In this document: positions 1 through 8,989 of the stretch, one piece after another
How the letters are laid out: every line of letters starts with the position of its first letter
Position numbering within the stretch: the stretch's first letter is position 1
Source: Staphylococcus devriesei
GTDB lineage: Bacteria; Bacillota; Bacilli; Staphylococcales; Staphylococcaceae
Direction of reading: 5' to 3'
NCBI RefSeq assembly: GCF_002902625.1
Contig: NZ_PPRG01000029.1
Coordinates: 1-64,000, forward strand
DNA length: 64,000 nucleotides
Made by a program: the position numbers and the translations under genes
Notes under the pieces: generated by a model
Seen by the model: the letters and a program-made list of their open reading frames with translations, nothing else
The model's database searches: none
What the model was told of the DNA's origin: nothing

Positions 1-963
1 GTATTTATATAATTTGAAAGTTAATAACGCAACAAGCGCAACAAGTGTAATTGTAATATAAAAACCATTTGAGAATATATAATAGTTATTATTTGTTAAA
101 TCAGTAAATAATGAAATTTTAAAATCACTATTTTGCTGTCTATCATTATTTAAAAATGATGAGACACCTGTATAAAATCCCCAAATACTTGATAGCACAG
201 CCAATAGTACTCCAATTGCGAGTAAATAGAATTTTTGCCAACGTGTAACTACATCATAGCGATAGTGGAAAATAATACGTAATATAAAATAAATGCCTAG
301 CACAATCGCTTGATAGTAGCTAAAGTAAAAATTAGAAAACAGTGTTATTGCTACTGAGAAAATAAATAATCCAATTTTACGTTTTTGGAAAAATCGTTCC
401 ATGCCCCATAGTGATAAAGGTAAAAATATTAATAAATTACCATAAAATGACCATGTGAAGTTATAATAAAGTACAACGGTCGATAAGCCGTAGAGAATAG
501 TCGCAATCATAAGTGGAGCGGGTTTTAATTTTAAATATCTAAAGTAGTAAAACGCGCAAATAAATGAAATTACACTACGTACATAGGCTACTATGAGTTG
601 GTTTGTAGGCCAAAAACTTATATTGTGAGGATTCCAATTTAGTAAATGTTCACCTAACCAAATAATTAAAAAATTAAGCCACATAATTGGCGATAATGAG
701 TAATAGTAAGCTAAGCCTTTAACATAGTCTCCCCCTAAACCAAACGAATGGTCGTAAAAACCTTTTAAATGAGTTATATGTTCATATAAATAGAGTTGAA
801 ATGGCATCATTTGTCTAAAGCCATCTCCGGAACCACTAAATACTATGCCATCTTTGATGAAATCCCGAATAAACGGATAATAGATAGTTAAGGTTAATAA
901 ATTGGCAACGATAAATATAAATCCAAAGGTCCATAACGGTCTCGTCCAAACTTTCTTAATCAA
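1..963 (-). CDS. YfhO-family membrane glycosyltransferase, partial (C-terminus beyond window)
   Basis: The reverse strand reads open from a TTG codon to the window edge (321 codons, no stop), so only the N-terminal part is present. The TTG is preceded by AGGAAG four bases upstream, and the gene overlaps the end of the upstream paralogue by eight bases, indicating translational coupling. The protein is strongly hydrophobic with many predicted membrane helices. It shares with its neighbour the N-terminal pattern DGIVFSG...DG...QMMP near residues 37-53 and the FGLGGD motif near residue 70. YfhO proteins have a GT-C-like fold and in Bacillus and Listeria are needed for sugar decoration of lipoteichoic acid. 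That role here is inferred from the family; the acceptor is unknown. Confidence 0.88.
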   Translation of the reverse strand, partial: MIKKVWTRPLWTFGFIFIVANLLTLTIYYPFIRDFIKDGIVFSGSGDGFRQMMPFQLYLYEHITHLKGFYDHSFGLGGDYVKGLAYYYSLSPIMWLNFLIIWLGEHLLNWNPHNISFWPTNQLIVAYVRSVISFICAFYYFRYLKLKPAPLMIATILYGLSTVVLYYNFTWSFYGNLLIFLPLSLWGMERFFQKRKIGLFIFSVAITLFSNFYFSYYQAIVLGIYFILRIIFHYRYDVVTRWQKFYLLAIGVLLAVLSSIWGFYTGVSSFLNNDRQQNSDFKISLFTDLTNNNYYIFSNGFYITITLVALVALLTFKLYKY

Positions 964-3556
964 TGTGCTTCCTCATCTTTCTTTTTGAATTGCTAAATCT
1001 AACAAATATAATACTTATAATGATACTTATTAATGAAATGATTATCATAGTATTCCAATAAGGTGGTTGGTATTTAATGACAATCTTTTTCGCGTCTTGG
1101 TTGACGGGCACGCCAGTCATCATGTAGTTAACCTTAATAGGTTGTACACGTTTGCCATCTACATAAGCGCGCATTCCATGTCGATATGGAATATTAATAG
1201 AAGCAATTCCTTTTTCATGATGTGCTAAATGAGCTTCTATACCATTTTTAATATCTTTATAGAATGAATTAAAATCGGCATTACGATGTGCCTGTTTAAG
1301 GGTAGCATAATTTTCACCATTTAATTGCTGTAAATTTAAATTAAATTCACCATCTGGAGATAAGGTAATGTTAATATTACCATTTCTATCTGGTTGAGTA
1401 CGATAGAGCTGTGTGTCAACTCCAGTACGATAGGTCGAATTATTAAATAAACGGTGATTAGCATAATTGTTGATAGCAATAGTATAGTTACTGTCAGGCT
1501 GACCACGTTTAATCTTCATTGTGACATAGAAGTCTTGGTATTTTTCTCTTAGTCTCTTAGGAAGTTGTAATGTAATTGTTCCCCCTTTGCCACCAACGAC
1601 TTTATATTTATTACCGCTCAAATGTTTTATATTTTTATATTTAATTGTAGTTTTAGATAATAAATTTTTAGTTCTATTCTTATATTTAGCGCCTTTACCC
1701 TCCATAATTAGACCATCTAACATTGCGTGTTCTCGATCAAGTGCAGTCGTTAAGTTCTGACTATTATATATATTATTTGTGACTTTTACAGATGGTAAAT
1801 TAAGTTTATTTTCATATATTGTGTATTGCCCACTAGTTTTAATTTTTTGAAAATGAGCAGGTAAGTTACCTTGATAGTCTTTTAACATCATATAGCGAAC
1901 CGAAAATAGACTAGCGATATTTTGGCGACCGTTGATAGATTGATAACGGCTTAATGATTCTTCAGCTAAATTTATTTTCAAAGCATCATAATAAAAATCG
2001 AGGATATTATGATGAAAGATACTTGAATATAAGCTAAGTCCTTTGAAATGTTGATACATCGGTGTATTATCTTGCTCGTTTACACGCCAGTCAATACGCT
2101 CATCTTCCCGTTTAGCATGATCCATTTCATTTACGAGTGAACGTTGTAAGTCAGAACTATAGAGACTTGAATTAATATAAAACGTATTTGCACGCTCTTG
2201 ATGATCATTAAAGTAAATTTGATTTTTAATAAATACTGTCGAGACCATGATACTTAATAGAATAATTGATATACCATAAATATAGCTCAATTTAAGTCGA
2301 TACTTTCTATCTTTTAAAATTAAGATAAATAAGCCAATCAATGAAACAATAGGTACAAGTACTAACCAAGCCACAAATTGATGATATGTGATTGCACTCG
2401 CGAAAATAATAATTTCGGCTACAATATTACTTAATACATATGATTTTATGCTTAAAGTCCTAAAATATTTAAGAAACAAACCAACAAGCATTACAGAATT
2501 AAATGCTAGGATAAAATGCCAACGTTTCTGAGGTGCAGAAAAACCATTAAATAGTTGGTCGATAAAAGGAATAAAATTAAATAGTATAAATACAATTGAT
2601 AATAAAGCAAAAAAGCGATAATAAAAATGTTTGTAAAGTTTAAAACATAATAATGCTTGTAGCGTAATAAACAACAAGACAATTAAGTAATTATCGAAGA
2701 AGATATTCGTATTAATATTAAGCTTTTCAAAAGGTTGAACTTCACCATTAAAAGGAGCACGTCGATTATTTAAAAAGCTTTGAGCTCCATGAAAGAAGAT
2801 AAATAAACTATTGCCTAAACCTAGTACTGCGCTAACGCCTAAGAATAATAGTGCTTTTCCACGTGAGATAGTATCTTTTCGATGTCTAAAGATAACTCTG
2901 ATTAATATGTAACCTGCACCTATAAGTGTTAAATAATATGCGAAATAAAAATTATTGATAAAAGATAACGTGATGGTAAAAATGAATAATCCGAATTTCT
3001 GTTTTTGTAAGACTCTTTCAATAGATAAAAGTAATAATGGCATCCAAATAAACACATCACTAAAGAATGGCCAATATACAGTGAAGCGATAATATAAGGG
3101 CGACATAACAAATAAGAAAGACATAATTAAACTTAGCCAATGATTTTTAGTAATAAATTTACTATACAAATACGTACAATACATAGCAATACTAGCTTTT
3201 AATATTGATACTATAAGGGCATTGACCATCCAAAACATTAAGCTTTGAGTATGTAAAGAAATAAATGATTTTAAAATTATTATAATAATTACGTTAATGA
3301 TAAATAGTAAATTTGTGGAAAAATAATAACTTAAATCTGTAAAGAAGTCTCCACCTAAACCGAAGTCAGTAGCATAAAATAGATTGCCTTGACTCCATTT
3401 ATCAAATAAATACATTTGAATAGGAACCATTTGTTCCATACCATCATTTGGGCCTGTAAATAGTATCCCGTCATGAATAAATCGGTAAATAATATAGCTA
3501 TGACCTAACAAAGATAACGCTAGGAATAAGCCGATAAATATAAATGTTTTTCTCAT
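956..3556 (-). CDS. YfhO-family membrane glycosyltransferase
   Basis: An 866-aa polytopic membrane protein of the YfhO family. The first helix starts at about residue 5, followed by FIHDGILF (26-33) and FGLGGD (65-70), the same motifs as in the downstream tandem copy. About a dozen hydrophobic segments fill residues 1-445, then comes a long polar, probably extracytoplasmic region (about 450-830) and a final helix (about 836-853). In Bacillus and Listeria this family takes part in lipoteichoic acid glycosylation with an undecaprenyl-phosphate sugar transferase; the sugar and partner are not encoded nearby. It is transcribed divergently from rbgA and forms an overlapping two-gene unit with its paralogue. 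Confidence 0.9.
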   Translation of the reverse strand: MRKTFIFIGLFLALSLLGHSYIIYRFIHDGILFTGPNDGMEQMVPIQMYLFDKWSQGNLFYATDFGLGGDFFTDLSYYFSTNLLFIINVIIIIILKSFISLHTQSLMFWMVNALIVSILKASIAMYCTYLYSKFITKNHWLSLIMSFLFVMSPLYYRFTVYWPFFSDVFIWMPLLLLSIERVLQKQKFGLFIFTITLSFINNFYFAYYLTLIGAGYILIRVIFRHRKDTISRGKALLFLGVSAVLGLGNSLFIFFHGAQSFLNNRRAPFNGEVQPFEKLNINTNIFFDNYLIVLLFITLQALLCFKLYKHFYYRFFALLSIVFILFNFIPFIDQLFNGFSAPQKRWHFILAFNSVMLVGLFLKYFRTLSIKSYVLSNIVAEIIIFASAITYHQFVAWLVLVPIVSLIGLFILILKDRKYRLKLSYIYGISIILLSIMVSTVFIKNQIYFNDHQERANTFYINSSLYSSDLQRSLVNEMDHAKREDERIDWRVNEQDNTPMYQHFKGLSLYSSIFHHNILDFYYDALKINLAEESLSRYQSINGRQNIASLFSVRYMMLKDYQGNLPAHFQKIKTSGQYTIYENKLNLPSVKVTNNIYNSQNLTTALDREHAMLDGLIMEGKGAKYKNRTKNLLSKTTIKYKNIKHLSGNKYKVVGGKGGTITLQLPKRLREKYQDFYVTMKIKRGQPDSNYTIAINNYANHRLFNNSTYRTGVDTQLYRTQPDRNGNINITLSPDGEFNLNLQQLNGENYATLKQAHRNADFNSFYKDIKNGIEAHLAHHEKGIASINIPYRHGMRAYVDGKRVQPIKVNYMMTGVPVNQDAKKIVIKYQPPYWNTMIIISLISIIISIIFVRFSNSKRKMRKHID

Positions 3557-3749
3557 ATTTATACCTCTAAAACAAAGTTTATTAATTTAAAACGATACAA
3601 CACATTTAAATTGTAGGGGATAGGTGGGGCGATTAAAAGTAATTATACTTTTTAGATGATTTATTTATAACTATTTAATCACCTAATTAATGAATGATAA
3701 AATAGAAACAATTGATTTAGTTATAGTGGTTAGGTTTCTAATTTTCAAG

Positions 3750-3755
3750 TATAAT
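3750..3755 (+). promoter_or_regulatory. Candidate -10 box of rbgA
   Basis: A perfect TATAAT lies 43 bases upstream of the rbgA start in the divergent gap between yfhO and rbgA. No good -35 hexamer is found at 16-18 bases (best is TGGTTA), so the assignment rests on the -10 box and position. The rest of the 242-bp gap is AT-rich with nothing else recognised. Confidence 0.45.
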
Positions 3756-3798
3756 CAAAAGGTTGAAATCGAATTAAATGAAAGTAAGGTGACAAATT

Positions 3799-4683
3799 AT
3801 GGCAATACAATGGTATCCAGGACATATGGCGAAAGCTAAAAGAGAAGTAACTGAACAACTAAAAAAAGTAGATGTTGTGTTTGAATTAGTTGATGCGCGC
3901 ATTCCTTATAGTTCTAGAAATCCGATGATTGACGATGTAATTAAACAAAAACCCCGCGTTGTTATTTTAAATAAAAAAGATATGTCAAATTTGAAAGAAA
4001 TGCAGAAATGGGAAAGTTTCTTCATAGATAAGGGTTATTATCCCGTAGCGGTGGATGCAAAACATGGTAAAAATTTAAAAGGTGTAGAAGCAGCAGCGAT
4101 TGAAGCTACTAAAGAGAAATTTGAAAAAGAGAAAGCCAAAGGTCTTAAACCCCGTGCAATTAGAGCTATGATTGTAGGTATCCCTAACGTTGGTAAATCT
4201 ACCTTAATCAATAAATTAGCTAAGAAGAATATCGCACAAACTGGAAATAAACCAGGCGTAACTAAACAACAACAGTGGATTAAAGTAGGACAATCTTTAC
4301 AACTATTAGATACGCCGGGAATTTTATGGCCTAAATTTGAAGATGAAACAGTAGGTAAGAAGCTAAGCTTAACGGGGGCAATCAAAGATAGTATTGTGCA
4401 TCTAGATGAAGTAGCAATTTATGGGATGAATTTCCTAATAGAGCACGATATTGATGCGTTTAAACAACATTACAAAATAGATGTAGCAGAAGATGCTGAA
4501 ATCTTAGAATGGTTTGATGCTATTGGACGTCGTCGAGGCCTTCTACAAAAAGGTAATGAAGTAGATTATGAAGCGGTAATTGAATTAATTATTAATGATA
4601 TGCGTAACGCTAAAATTGGAACATACTGCTTTGATTTATATACGGAAATGAAGAGTGAAATAGATTATGACACTAACCATTAA
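3799..4683 (+). CDS. rbgA: Ribosome biogenesis GTPase RbgA (YlqF)
   Basis: A 294-aa circularly permuted GTPase needed for late assembly of the 50S subunit. The motif order shows the permutation: NKKD (G4) at 58-61 comes before the P-loop GIPNVGKST at 127-135 and DTPG (G3) at 171-174. The N-terminal YPGHM contains the histidine (His9) implicated in GTP hydrolysis in B. subtilis RbgA. The C-terminal domain (about 210-294) is the RNA-binding part typical of the family. The start follows AAGGTGAC. The gene overlaps rnhB by 17 bases, so the two are probably translated from one message. Confidence 0.97.
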   Translation: MAIQWYPGHMAKAKREVTEQLKKVDVVFELVDARIPYSSRNPMIDDVIKQKPRVVILNKKDMSNLKEMQKWESFFIDKGYYPVAVDAKHGKNLKGVEAAAIEATKEKFEKEKAKGLKPRAIRAMIVGIPNVGKSTLINKLAKKNIAQTGNKPGVTKQQQWIKVGQSLQLLDTPGILWPKFEDETVGKKLSLTGAIKDSIVHLDEVAIYGMNFLIEHDIDAFKQHYKIDVAEDAEILEWFDAIGRRRGLLQKGNEVDYEAVIELIINDMRNAKIGTYCFDLYTEMKSEIDYDTNH

Positions 4684-5434
4684 GGAAGCGAAAGACTTCT
4701 TAGAAACCATTCAGTCTGTTGATGAGTTGAACCAACACGAATTAAATAATGATGAACGTAAAGGTATTCAACAGAGTATTAGTCGCCGTCGTAAACAATT
4801 ATTAAAAGAGCAAGAAATGATTGAGCATTACAATTATATGAGTAAATATGAAAATATGTTACTTAAAGAAAACCCAGAAGCTTTAATTTGTGGTATAGAT
4901 GAAGTTGGGCGAGGGCCTTTGGCAGGGCCGGTGGTAGCCTGCGCAGTAATATTAAATACAGGTCATAGTTTCTTAGGTTTAGATGATTCAAAAAAGTTAT
5001 CAGCTACCAAACGTGAAAAGTTAAACATGCAACTTAAAGAAAATGTACTAGATTATGCTTATGGAATCGCAAGTCCTAAAGAGATAGATGAATTAAATAT
5101 TTATAATGCAACGAAATTAGCTATGGAACGTGCTATAAAACAGCTTAAACAACAACCTAACTATTTACTTATTGATGCTATGAAATTAGATAACGACATT
5201 CCCCAAATATCAATTATTAAAGGCGATGCAAAGAGTGTGTCGATTGCAGCAGCTAGTGTTATGGCAAAAGAGTATAGGGATAAGCTAATGAAAGACTTAG
5301 CTAAGGAATATCCTGGTTATGATTTTGAAAAAAATGTAGGCTATGGTACCAAAACGCATTTGGAAGGATTAAGAAATTTAGGAATCACCCCTTCTCATCG
5401 CAAAAGTTTCGAGCCTATAAAGTCTATGTTGTAA
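4667..5434 (+). CDS. rnhB: Ribonuclease HII
   Basis: A 255-aa RNase HII, which cuts the RNA strand of RNA-DNA hybrids and starts removal of single misincorporated ribonucleotides. The type 2 signature [13 protein letters not shown] is at 76-88, with Asp78 and Glu79 as catalytic acids; LLIDAM near 167-172 supplies a further metal-ligand Asp. The first 70 residues are a charged N-terminal extension typical of Firmicute RnhB. It overlaps rbgA and ends 111 bp before sucC, where a new promoter begins. Confidence 0.97.
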   Translation: MTLTIKEAKDFLETIQSVDELNQHELNNDERKGIQQSISRRRKQLLKEQEMIEHYNYMSKYENMLLKENPEALICGIDEVGRGPLAGPVVACAVILNTGHSFLGLDDSKKLSATKREKLNMQLKENVLDYAYGIASPKEIDELNIYNATKLAMERAIKQLKQQPNYLLIDAMKLDNDIPQISIIKGDAKSVSIAAASVMAKEYRDKLMKDLAKEYPGYDFEKNVGYGTKTHLEGLRNLGITPSHRKSFEPIKSML

Positions 5435-5478
5435 TTATTTGAATTTTAAATTTATTGGCAAAAGTGGAACACTTTCAG

Positions 5479-5507
5479 TTTACAATAGCGCTTTCATTTT
5501 CTATAAT
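5479..5507 (+). promoter_or_regulatory. sucCD promoter
   Basis: TTTACA and TATAAT separated by exactly 17 bases, 39 bases upstream of the sucC start. This is the best sigma-A promoter match in this gap. A perfect 6-bp inverted repeat (AAAGTG-GAA-CACTTT) sits just upstream of the -35 box. Confidence 0.75.
5483..5496 (-). promoter_or_regulatory. Candidate cre site (CcpA operator) in the sucCD promoter
   Basis: Read on the minus strand the site is TGAAAGCGCTATTG, which fits the catabolite-responsive element consensus TGNAARCGNWNNCA at every defined position except the last two. It overlaps the -35 box and lies between -35 and -10, where bound CcpA would block polymerase. CcpA repression of TCA-cycle genes is established in low-GC Gram-positives; occupancy here is inferred. 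Confidence 0.55.
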
Positions 5508-5545
5508 TGTAGATGAACTTAACCTAAGAAACAGGAGGATGGAAG

Positions 5546-6712
5546 ATGAATATCCACGAGTATCAAGGTAAAGAAATATTTCGTTCAATGGGCGTAGCTG
5601 TTCCAGAAGGACGAGTTGCATTTACTGCTGAAGAAGCGGTGGACAAAGCGAAAGAATTGAATTCAGAGGTTTATGTGGTAAAAGCACAAATCCACGCTGG
5701 GGGTAGAGGTAAAGCAGGTGGAGTTAAAATTGCTAAGTCACTATCTGAAGTTGAAACTTACGCGAACGAATTATTAGGGAAACAATTAGTAACACATCAA
5801 ACTGGTCCAGAAGGCAAAGAAATTAAACGTCTTTATATCGAAGAAGGTTGCGATATTCAAAAAGAATATTATGTAGGCTTTGTCATCGACCGTGCTACAG
5901 ATCGAATTACTTTAATGGCCTCTGAAGAAGGTGGTACTGAAATTGAAGAAGTAGCAGCTAAAACACCAGAGAAAATATTTAAAGAAACAATCGATCCAGT
6001 GGTAGGTTTATCACCTTATCAAGCACGTCGAATTGCTTTTAACATTAATATTCCTAAAGAATCAATTAATAAAGCAGCTAAATTTTTAATTTCATTGTAT
6101 AACGTATTCATTGAAAAAGATTGCTCAATTGTTGAAATTAATCCACTAGTGACTACTGGTGAAGGGGAAGTATTAGCATTAGATGCTAAGATTAATTTCG
6201 ATGACAATGCTTTATTTAGACATAAAGATATTCAAGAATTACGTGATTTAGAAGAAGAAGATCCAAAAGAAATCGAAGCTTCTAAATACGACTTGTCATA
6301 CATCGCATTAGATGGTGACATTGGTTGCATGGTTAATGGTGCCGGTTTAGCAATGGCAACTATGGATACAATCAATCATTTTGGTGGAAATCCAGCGAAC
6401 TTCTTAGACGTAGGTGGCGGTGCTACTAAAGAAAAAGTTACCGAAGCATTTAAAATCATCTTAGGCGATGACAATGTTAAAGGTATCTTTGTAAATATTT
6501 TTGGTGGAATTATGAAATGCGACGTTATTGCCGAAGGTATTGTAGCAGCAGTTAAAGAAGTTGAATTAACTTTACCATTAGTTGTACGTTTAGAAGGTAC
6601 AAACGTTGAACGCGGTAAAGAAATCTTAAACGATTCAGGATTAGCAATTGAACCAGCAGCAACAATGGCTGAAGGTGCACAAAAAATTGTTAAACTTGTT
6701 AAAGAAGCGTAA
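5546..6712 (+). CDS. sucC: Succinyl-CoA synthetase (ADP-forming), beta subunit
   Basis: A 388-aa beta subunit of succinyl-CoA synthetase, which converts succinyl-CoA to succinate with formation of ATP in the TCA cycle. The N-terminal half is an ATP-grasp domain: [11 protein letters not shown] at 51-61 contributes to nucleotide binding and EINP at 197-200 to metal binding. The C-terminal CoA-ligase domain contains NGAGLAMAT (near 264) and the FGGIMKCD loop. The length matches the bacterial family. It has a strong AGGAGGATGGAAG ribosome site and is followed after 21 bases by sucD. Confidence 0.98.
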   Translation: MNIHEYQGKEIFRSMGVAVPEGRVAFTAEEAVDKAKELNSEVYVVKAQIHAGGRGKAGGVKIAKSLSEVETYANELLGKQLVTHQTGPEGKEIKRLYIEEGCDIQKEYYVGFVIDRATDRITLMASEEGGTEIEEVAAKTPEKIFKETIDPVVGLSPYQARRIAFNINIPKESINKAAKFLISLYNVFIEKDCSIVEINPLVTTGEGEVLALDAKINFDDNALFRHKDIQELRDLEEEDPKEIEASKYDLSYIALDGDIGCMVNGAGLAMATMDTINHFGGNPANFLDVGGGATKEKVTEAFKIILGDDNVKGIFVNIFGGIMKCDVIAEGIVAAVKEVELTLPLVVRLEGTNVERGKEILNDSGLAIEPAATMAEGAQKIVKLVKEA

Positions 6713-6733
6713 GGAAAGGATGGGAACACTAAG

Positions 6734-7639
6734 ATGAGTGTATTTATAGATAAGAATACTAAAGTAATAGTACAAGGTATCACAGGGTCTACTGCCCTTT
6801 TCCATACAAAACAAATGCTTGATTATGGTACACAAATTGTCGCAGGGGTAACACCAGGTAAAGGTGGACAAGTTGTAGAAGGTGTACCAGTATATAACAC
6901 TGTAGCAGAAGCTAAGGAAGAAACTGGTGCTAACGTATCGGTTGTTTATGTGCCAGCTCCATTTGCAGCAGATTCTATTTTAGAAGCTGCTGATGCAGAA
7001 TTAGATATGGTCATTTGTATTACTGAACATATTCCAGTAGTAGACATGGTTAAAGTTAAACGTTATTTAGAAGGTAAAAAAACACGTCTAGTTGGACCAA
7101 ACTGTCCAGGCGTAATTACTGCAGATGAATGTAAAATTGGTATTATGCCAGGATATATTCATAAAAAAGGCCATGTAGGTGTTGTATCTCGTTCAGGTAC
7201 ATTAACTTATGAAGCTGTACACCAATTAACTGAAGAAGGTATCGGTCAAACGACTGCAGTAGGTATTGGTGGAGACCCAGTAAATGGTACAAACTTTATT
7301 GATGTTCTTAAAGAATTTAATGAAGATGAAGATACTAAAGCAGTAGTAATGATCGGCGAAATCGGTGGTACTGCTGAAGAAGAAGCGGCTGAATGGATTA
7401 AAGCAAATATGACTAAACCTGTAGTAGGATTCGTTGGAGGTCAAACTGCCCCTCCAGGTAAACGTATGGGCCACGCAGGTGCAATTATTTCTGGTGGTAA
7501 AGGTACTGCACCTGAAAAAATTAAAACATTAAATGAATGTGGCGTTAAAACTGCAGATACACCTTCGGAGATTGGTACTACTTTAATTGAAGCAGCTAAA
7601 GAAGCTGGAATATACGAACAACTATTAACAGTTAAATAA
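6734..7639 (+). CDS. sucD: Succinyl-CoA synthetase (ADP-forming), alpha subunit
   Basis: A 301-aa alpha subunit that binds CoA and carries the phosphohistidine intermediate. The Rossmann-type CoA-binding motif [10 protein letters not shown] is at 15-24, and the active-site histidine is His247 in [13 protein letters not shown]. SNxGxL-type residues at SRSGTLTYE (152-160) form the second substrate loop. It is co-transcribed with sucC and ends at a strong hairpin. Confidence 0.98.
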   Translation: MSVFIDKNTKVIVQGITGSTALFHTKQMLDYGTQIVAGVTPGKGGQVVEGVPVYNTVAEAKEETGANVSVVYVPAPFAADSILEAADAELDMVICITEHIPVVDMVKVKRYLEGKKTRLVGPNCPGVITADECKIGIMPGYIHKKGHVGVVSRSGTLTYEAVHQLTEEGIGQTTAVGIGGDPVNGTNFIDVLKEFNEDEDTKAVVMIGEIGGTAEEEAAEWIKANMTKPVVGFVGGQTAPPGKRMGHAGAIISGGKGTAPEKIKTLNECGVKTADTPSEIGTTLIEAAKEAGIYEQLLTVK

Positions 7640-7660
7640 TATAAAATTAGCTAGTATTAG

Positions 7661-7695
7661 GCTGGGGCATTGATTTGAAAATGTCCCAGCTTTTA
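7661..7695 (+). terminator. Rho-independent terminator after sucD
   Basis: Ten-base-pair stem GCTGGGGCAT / ATGTCCCAGC (one G-U pair), 10-base loop, then TTTT. The rest of the gap to dprA is AT-rich and shows no gene; I recall S. aureus carrying lytN and fmhC here. Confidence 0.85.
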
Positions 7696-7927
7696 ATGTG
7701 TCAAAAACTAATACAATTAAATATGTGTTAAAACGTTCTTCTAGCTTTTTAAAATACTTTTGAGTTGAGTAGATAATTTAAAGATAAGTAAATAAAAAGG
7801 TTAACATAAGTATAGTAAGTAAAATACTTATTAAAATTAGATTTAATTTTAAGAGGTTTTGTAGAAAAACTGAAATGTCACTCCAGATATTTAACGATAT
7901 AATTATCTAAAAGGAGAAGACAATATA

Positions 7928-8791
7928 ATGAATAATGACCATTTATTATTAAAGATGATATGGGCTGGTTATTCAACCCAACAAGTGCATCATCTTTTGA
8001 AATTAAATCCAGAACTTTTAACTTATTCCTATAGAGATCAGTTAGATACTTTAAAGACCTGGGAGCAGCTATACAGTCATAAGAAATTAATAGATTATGT
8101 TAGTAACCTTGAAGTTAATAAAATCTTAACTTATTTAAAAAGCCACAATATTAATTACCTAACTTCATTTAATTCCTTATATCCTTCCTTACTCAAAGAA
8201 ATTTATGATTATCCTTTGATACTATTTTACAGAGGCAACCCCCGATTATTTAACACGACATATACTTTAGGCGTAGTTGGTTCACGTAACGCCACCACTT
8301 ACTCTGCTGATGCACTCCGATATTTGTTTTCGCACTTTCCTATAGATCCCCCACTAACTATTATTTCTGGACTTGCTATTGGAGCCGATAGTCTGGCTCA
8401 TTACTATGCGTTAAAATATAGTCTTCCTACGATAGCAGTTCTAGGTTATGGCCACTTAAAACATTACCCTAAAGAAACTTGGAAATTACGCAATATAATT
8501 GAAGAAAAAGGGTTAGTTATCAGTGAATATCCTCCTTTTAAAAATATAGCAAGATATCACTTTCCACAACGTAATCGTTTGATTAGTGGCCTTTCACGAG
8601 GTGTACTGATTACAGAAGCAAGAATTAAGAGTGGTAGTCAAATTACCATTGATTGTGCAATCGAACAAAATAGAAACGTTTATGTGTTACCAGGCTCAAT
8701 GTTTAACCCTCTCACTAAAGGAAATTTGTTGAGAGCACAAGAGGGTGCTATGATTGTTTCAGAAGCTGAAGATATTTTATGCGACTATTAA
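7928..8791 (+). CDS. dprA: DNA-processing protein DprA (Smf)
   Basis: A 287-aa DprA, which binds incoming single-stranded DNA and loads RecA during natural transformation. The extended Rossmann fold is marked by GVVGSRN (115-121), ISGLAIGAD (146-154) and PQRNRLISGLS (213-223). An N-terminal SAM-like region precedes it. The C-terminal winged-helix domain found in some DprA proteins is not present. The start follows AAAGGAGAAG. The only other competence-linked gene here is the interrupted cinA. Confidence 0.95.
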   Translation: MNNDHLLLKMIWAGYSTQQVHHLLKLNPELLTYSYRDQLDTLKTWEQLYSHKKLIDYVSNLEVNKILTYLKSHNINYLTSFNSLYPSLLKEIYDYPLILFYRGNPRLFNTTYTLGVVGSRNATTYSADALRYLFSHFPIDPPLTIISGLAIGADSLAHYYALKYSLPTIAVLGYGHLKHYPKETWKLRNIIEEKGLVISEYPPFKNIARYHFPQRNRLISGLSRGVLITEARIKSGSQITIDCAIEQNRNVYVLPGSMFNPLTKGNLLRAQEGAMIVSEAEDILCDY

Positions 8792-8921
8792 TATTAGTTA
8801 TTTCTACAACACCTTTATCCTAATAAAATTGGTATTTCTCTATAAGAAGTATATAGTTATTTTATATTTGAGAAATTAATTTATTTTTCAATTAGAAAAG
8901 GAAGGCAATAGAATTTAATTA

Positions 8922-8951
8922 TTGACAAAAACAAAATTGACCGTTTATCAT
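8922..8951 (+). promoter_or_regulatory. topA promoter
   Basis: A consensus TTGACA -35 and TATCAT -10 are separated by 18 bases, 38 bases ahead of the topA start codon. Confidence 0.7.
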
Positions 8952-8989
8952 TTATCTTTAGTAACTGAAAAAGCAAGGGGGAATTCACT

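Noticed and set aside
2929-3111. Small open frames inside the YfhO gene
   Set aside because: No ribosome site and fully contained in a conserved membrane protein gene.
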